Below are positions 13,248-13,946 of a stretch of 13,946 bases of DNA, piece after piece. Made by a program: the position numbers and the translations under genes. The DNA comes from an uncultured Elioraea sp. (GTDB lineage: Bacteria > Pseudomonadota > Alphaproteobacteria > Acetobacterales > Acetobacteraceae): contig CALKJX010000269.1 of assembly GCA_937995555.1 (NCBI GenBank), forward strand, positions 1-13,946, in the 5' to 3' direction. A model generated the notes under the pieces. That model saw only the letters and a list, made by a program, of their open reading frames with translations. It searched no databases and had not been told where the DNA came from. Position 1 is the stretch's first letter. The number at the start of each line of letters is the position of its first letter.

Positions 13248-13946
13248 ATGCCCGACACCGTCCCCCGCGCCGGTCTGCCGTGCGACCTTGCCGACCGGCT
13301 GCTCGCCCTGCTCGGCGAGCGCGGCCTGCTCACCGATCCGGCGGCGATCGCCGCGCACAGCGCCGATTGGCGCAACCTGTTTCCCGGCTCGGCGCTCGCC
13401 GTGCTGCGCCCGGCGAATACCGCCGAATGCGCCGAGGCGGTGCGGCTCTGCGCCGAGGCGGGGATCGCGATCGTGCCGCAGGCCGGCAACACGTCGCTCT
13501 GCGGTGGCTCGACCCCGCTCGGCCGCGGCGACGAGGTGGTGCTGTCGGTCGCGCGCATGAACCGCATCCTCGACCTCGACCCTTCCGACATGACCATGGT
13601 GGTCGAGGCCGGCGCCGTGCTGGCCCAGGTGCAACGGGCGGCGGAGGCGGCGGGCTGCCTGTTTCCGCTCTCGCTCTCCTCCGAGGGGACGGCGCAGATC
13701 GGCGGGCTGATCTCCACCAACGCCGGCGGCAACACCACGGTGCGCTACGGCAACATGCGCGAGCAGGTGCTCGGGCTCGAGGTGGTGCTGGCGGACGGCG
13801 CGGTGCTCGACCTGATGCGCCGGCTGCGCAAGGACAACACCGGCTACGCGCTGCGCCAGCTCTTCATCGGCGCCGAAGGCACGCTCGGCATCGTCACGCG
13901 CGCGGTGCTGAAGCTCGCGCCGCGCCCGCGCGACGTGCAGGCGGCG
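13248..13946 (+). CDS. FAD-binding oxidoreductase, D-2-hydroxyglutarate/D-lactate dehydrogenase type (3' end cut by window edge)
   Basis: Flavoprotein of the VAO/GlcD fold that oxidises a D-2-hydroxy acid, with electrons passed to a carrier. The first 233 residues are visible. Seen: VLRPANTAECAEAVRLC at 52-68, the FAD pyrophosphate-binding segment PQAGNTSLCGGSTPL at 77-91, VVEAGAVLAQVQ at 118-129, IGGLISTNAGGNTTVRYGNM at 151-170 and LFIGAEGTLGIVTRAVLKLAP at 205-225. The order and spacing fit D-2-hydroxyglutarate dehydrogenase-like proteins; the C-terminal catalytic domain with its metal-binding His residues lies outside. The ATG at 13248 is 31 bases after the Sua5 gene and has no clear ribosome site; it may be co-transcribed with cysQ and the Sua5 gene. 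Substrate is not fixed. Confidence 0.9.
   Translation, partial: MPDTVPRAGLPCDLADRLLALLGERGLLTDPAAIAAHSADWRNLFPGSALAVLRPANTAECAEAVRLCAEAGIAIVPQAGNTSLCGGSTPLGRGDEVVLSVARMNRILDLDPSDMTMVVEAGAVLAQVQRAAEAAGCLFPLSLSSEGTAQIGGLISTNAGGNTTVRYGNMREQVLGLEVVLADGAVLDLMRRLRKDNTGYALRQLFIGAEGTLGIVTRAVLKLAPRPRDVQAA

Noticed and set aside
1..13946. CRISPR array, tRNA/rRNA, prophage, toxin-antitoxin or defence island
   Set aside because: No regularly spaced repeats, no tRNA-like cloverleaf or CCA ends, and no phage or nuclease/toxin motifs were seen. Apart from the transporter scar, the genes are ordinary housekeeping or metabolic ones.

Overview
The window is a very GC-rich, densely packed bacterial chromosome segment. 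Codon use, tripartite-tricarboxylate (Bug-type) binding proteins, the pepA-holC linkage, an MJ0042-type zinc-ribbon protein beside YdcF and PlsC, and GTGA gene overlaps all fit an alphaproteobacterium. A Rhodospirillales/Acetobacteraceae-like genome (Roseomonas/Elioraea type) is the most likely source; this placement is inference from gene style, not a database match.

Left block (1-1634, minus strand): an MJ0042 zinc-ribbon membrane protein, a small two-helix membrane protein of unknown function, and a 2-hydroxyacid dehydrogenase of the GhrA type that runs off the left edge. The last two share a GTGA stop/start overlap. Divergent from this block is a plus-strand run (1805-4828): a YdcF/DUF218 membrane protein, a PlsC-type acyltransferase (again GTGA-coupled) and an AMP-forming acyl-CoA synthetase. 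These look like envelope/lipid genes. The cell-division pair ftsEX, which I recall often sitting in this neighbourhood in related bacteria, is absent.

Scar region (4829-6257): this is the most unusual part. It holds a decayed 5' fragment of an IS5-family transposase, then a perfect 13-2-13 bp inverted repeat that looks like a TetR-type operator, then the collapsed remains of a three-gene efflux operon. In order these are the N-terminus of a FtsX/DevC-like permease, an ABC ATPase from its start to the signature motif, and a C-terminal piece of an HlyD-type adaptor. They are joined end to end by two deletions that kept the reading frame and are broken by one frameshift. The frameshift creates a TGATG stop/start overlap.

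Right part: an orphan Bug-type periplasmic binding protein and a DUF3891 protein (plus strand) converge on, and overlap, a minus-strand operon of pepA, a second M17 leucyl aminopeptidase paralogue and holC (DNA polymerase III chi). Divergent from pepA is cysQ, possibly transcribed without a leader, GTGA-coupled to a full-length Sua5-type threonylcarbamoyl-AMP synthase. The window ends inside a D-2-hydroxyglutarate/D-lactate dehydrogenase-like FAD oxidoreductase. I saw no tRNA, rRNA, CRISPR array or prophage. I see no intact novel system; the collapsed efflux operon with its perfectly preserved operator is the best candidate for a second look.
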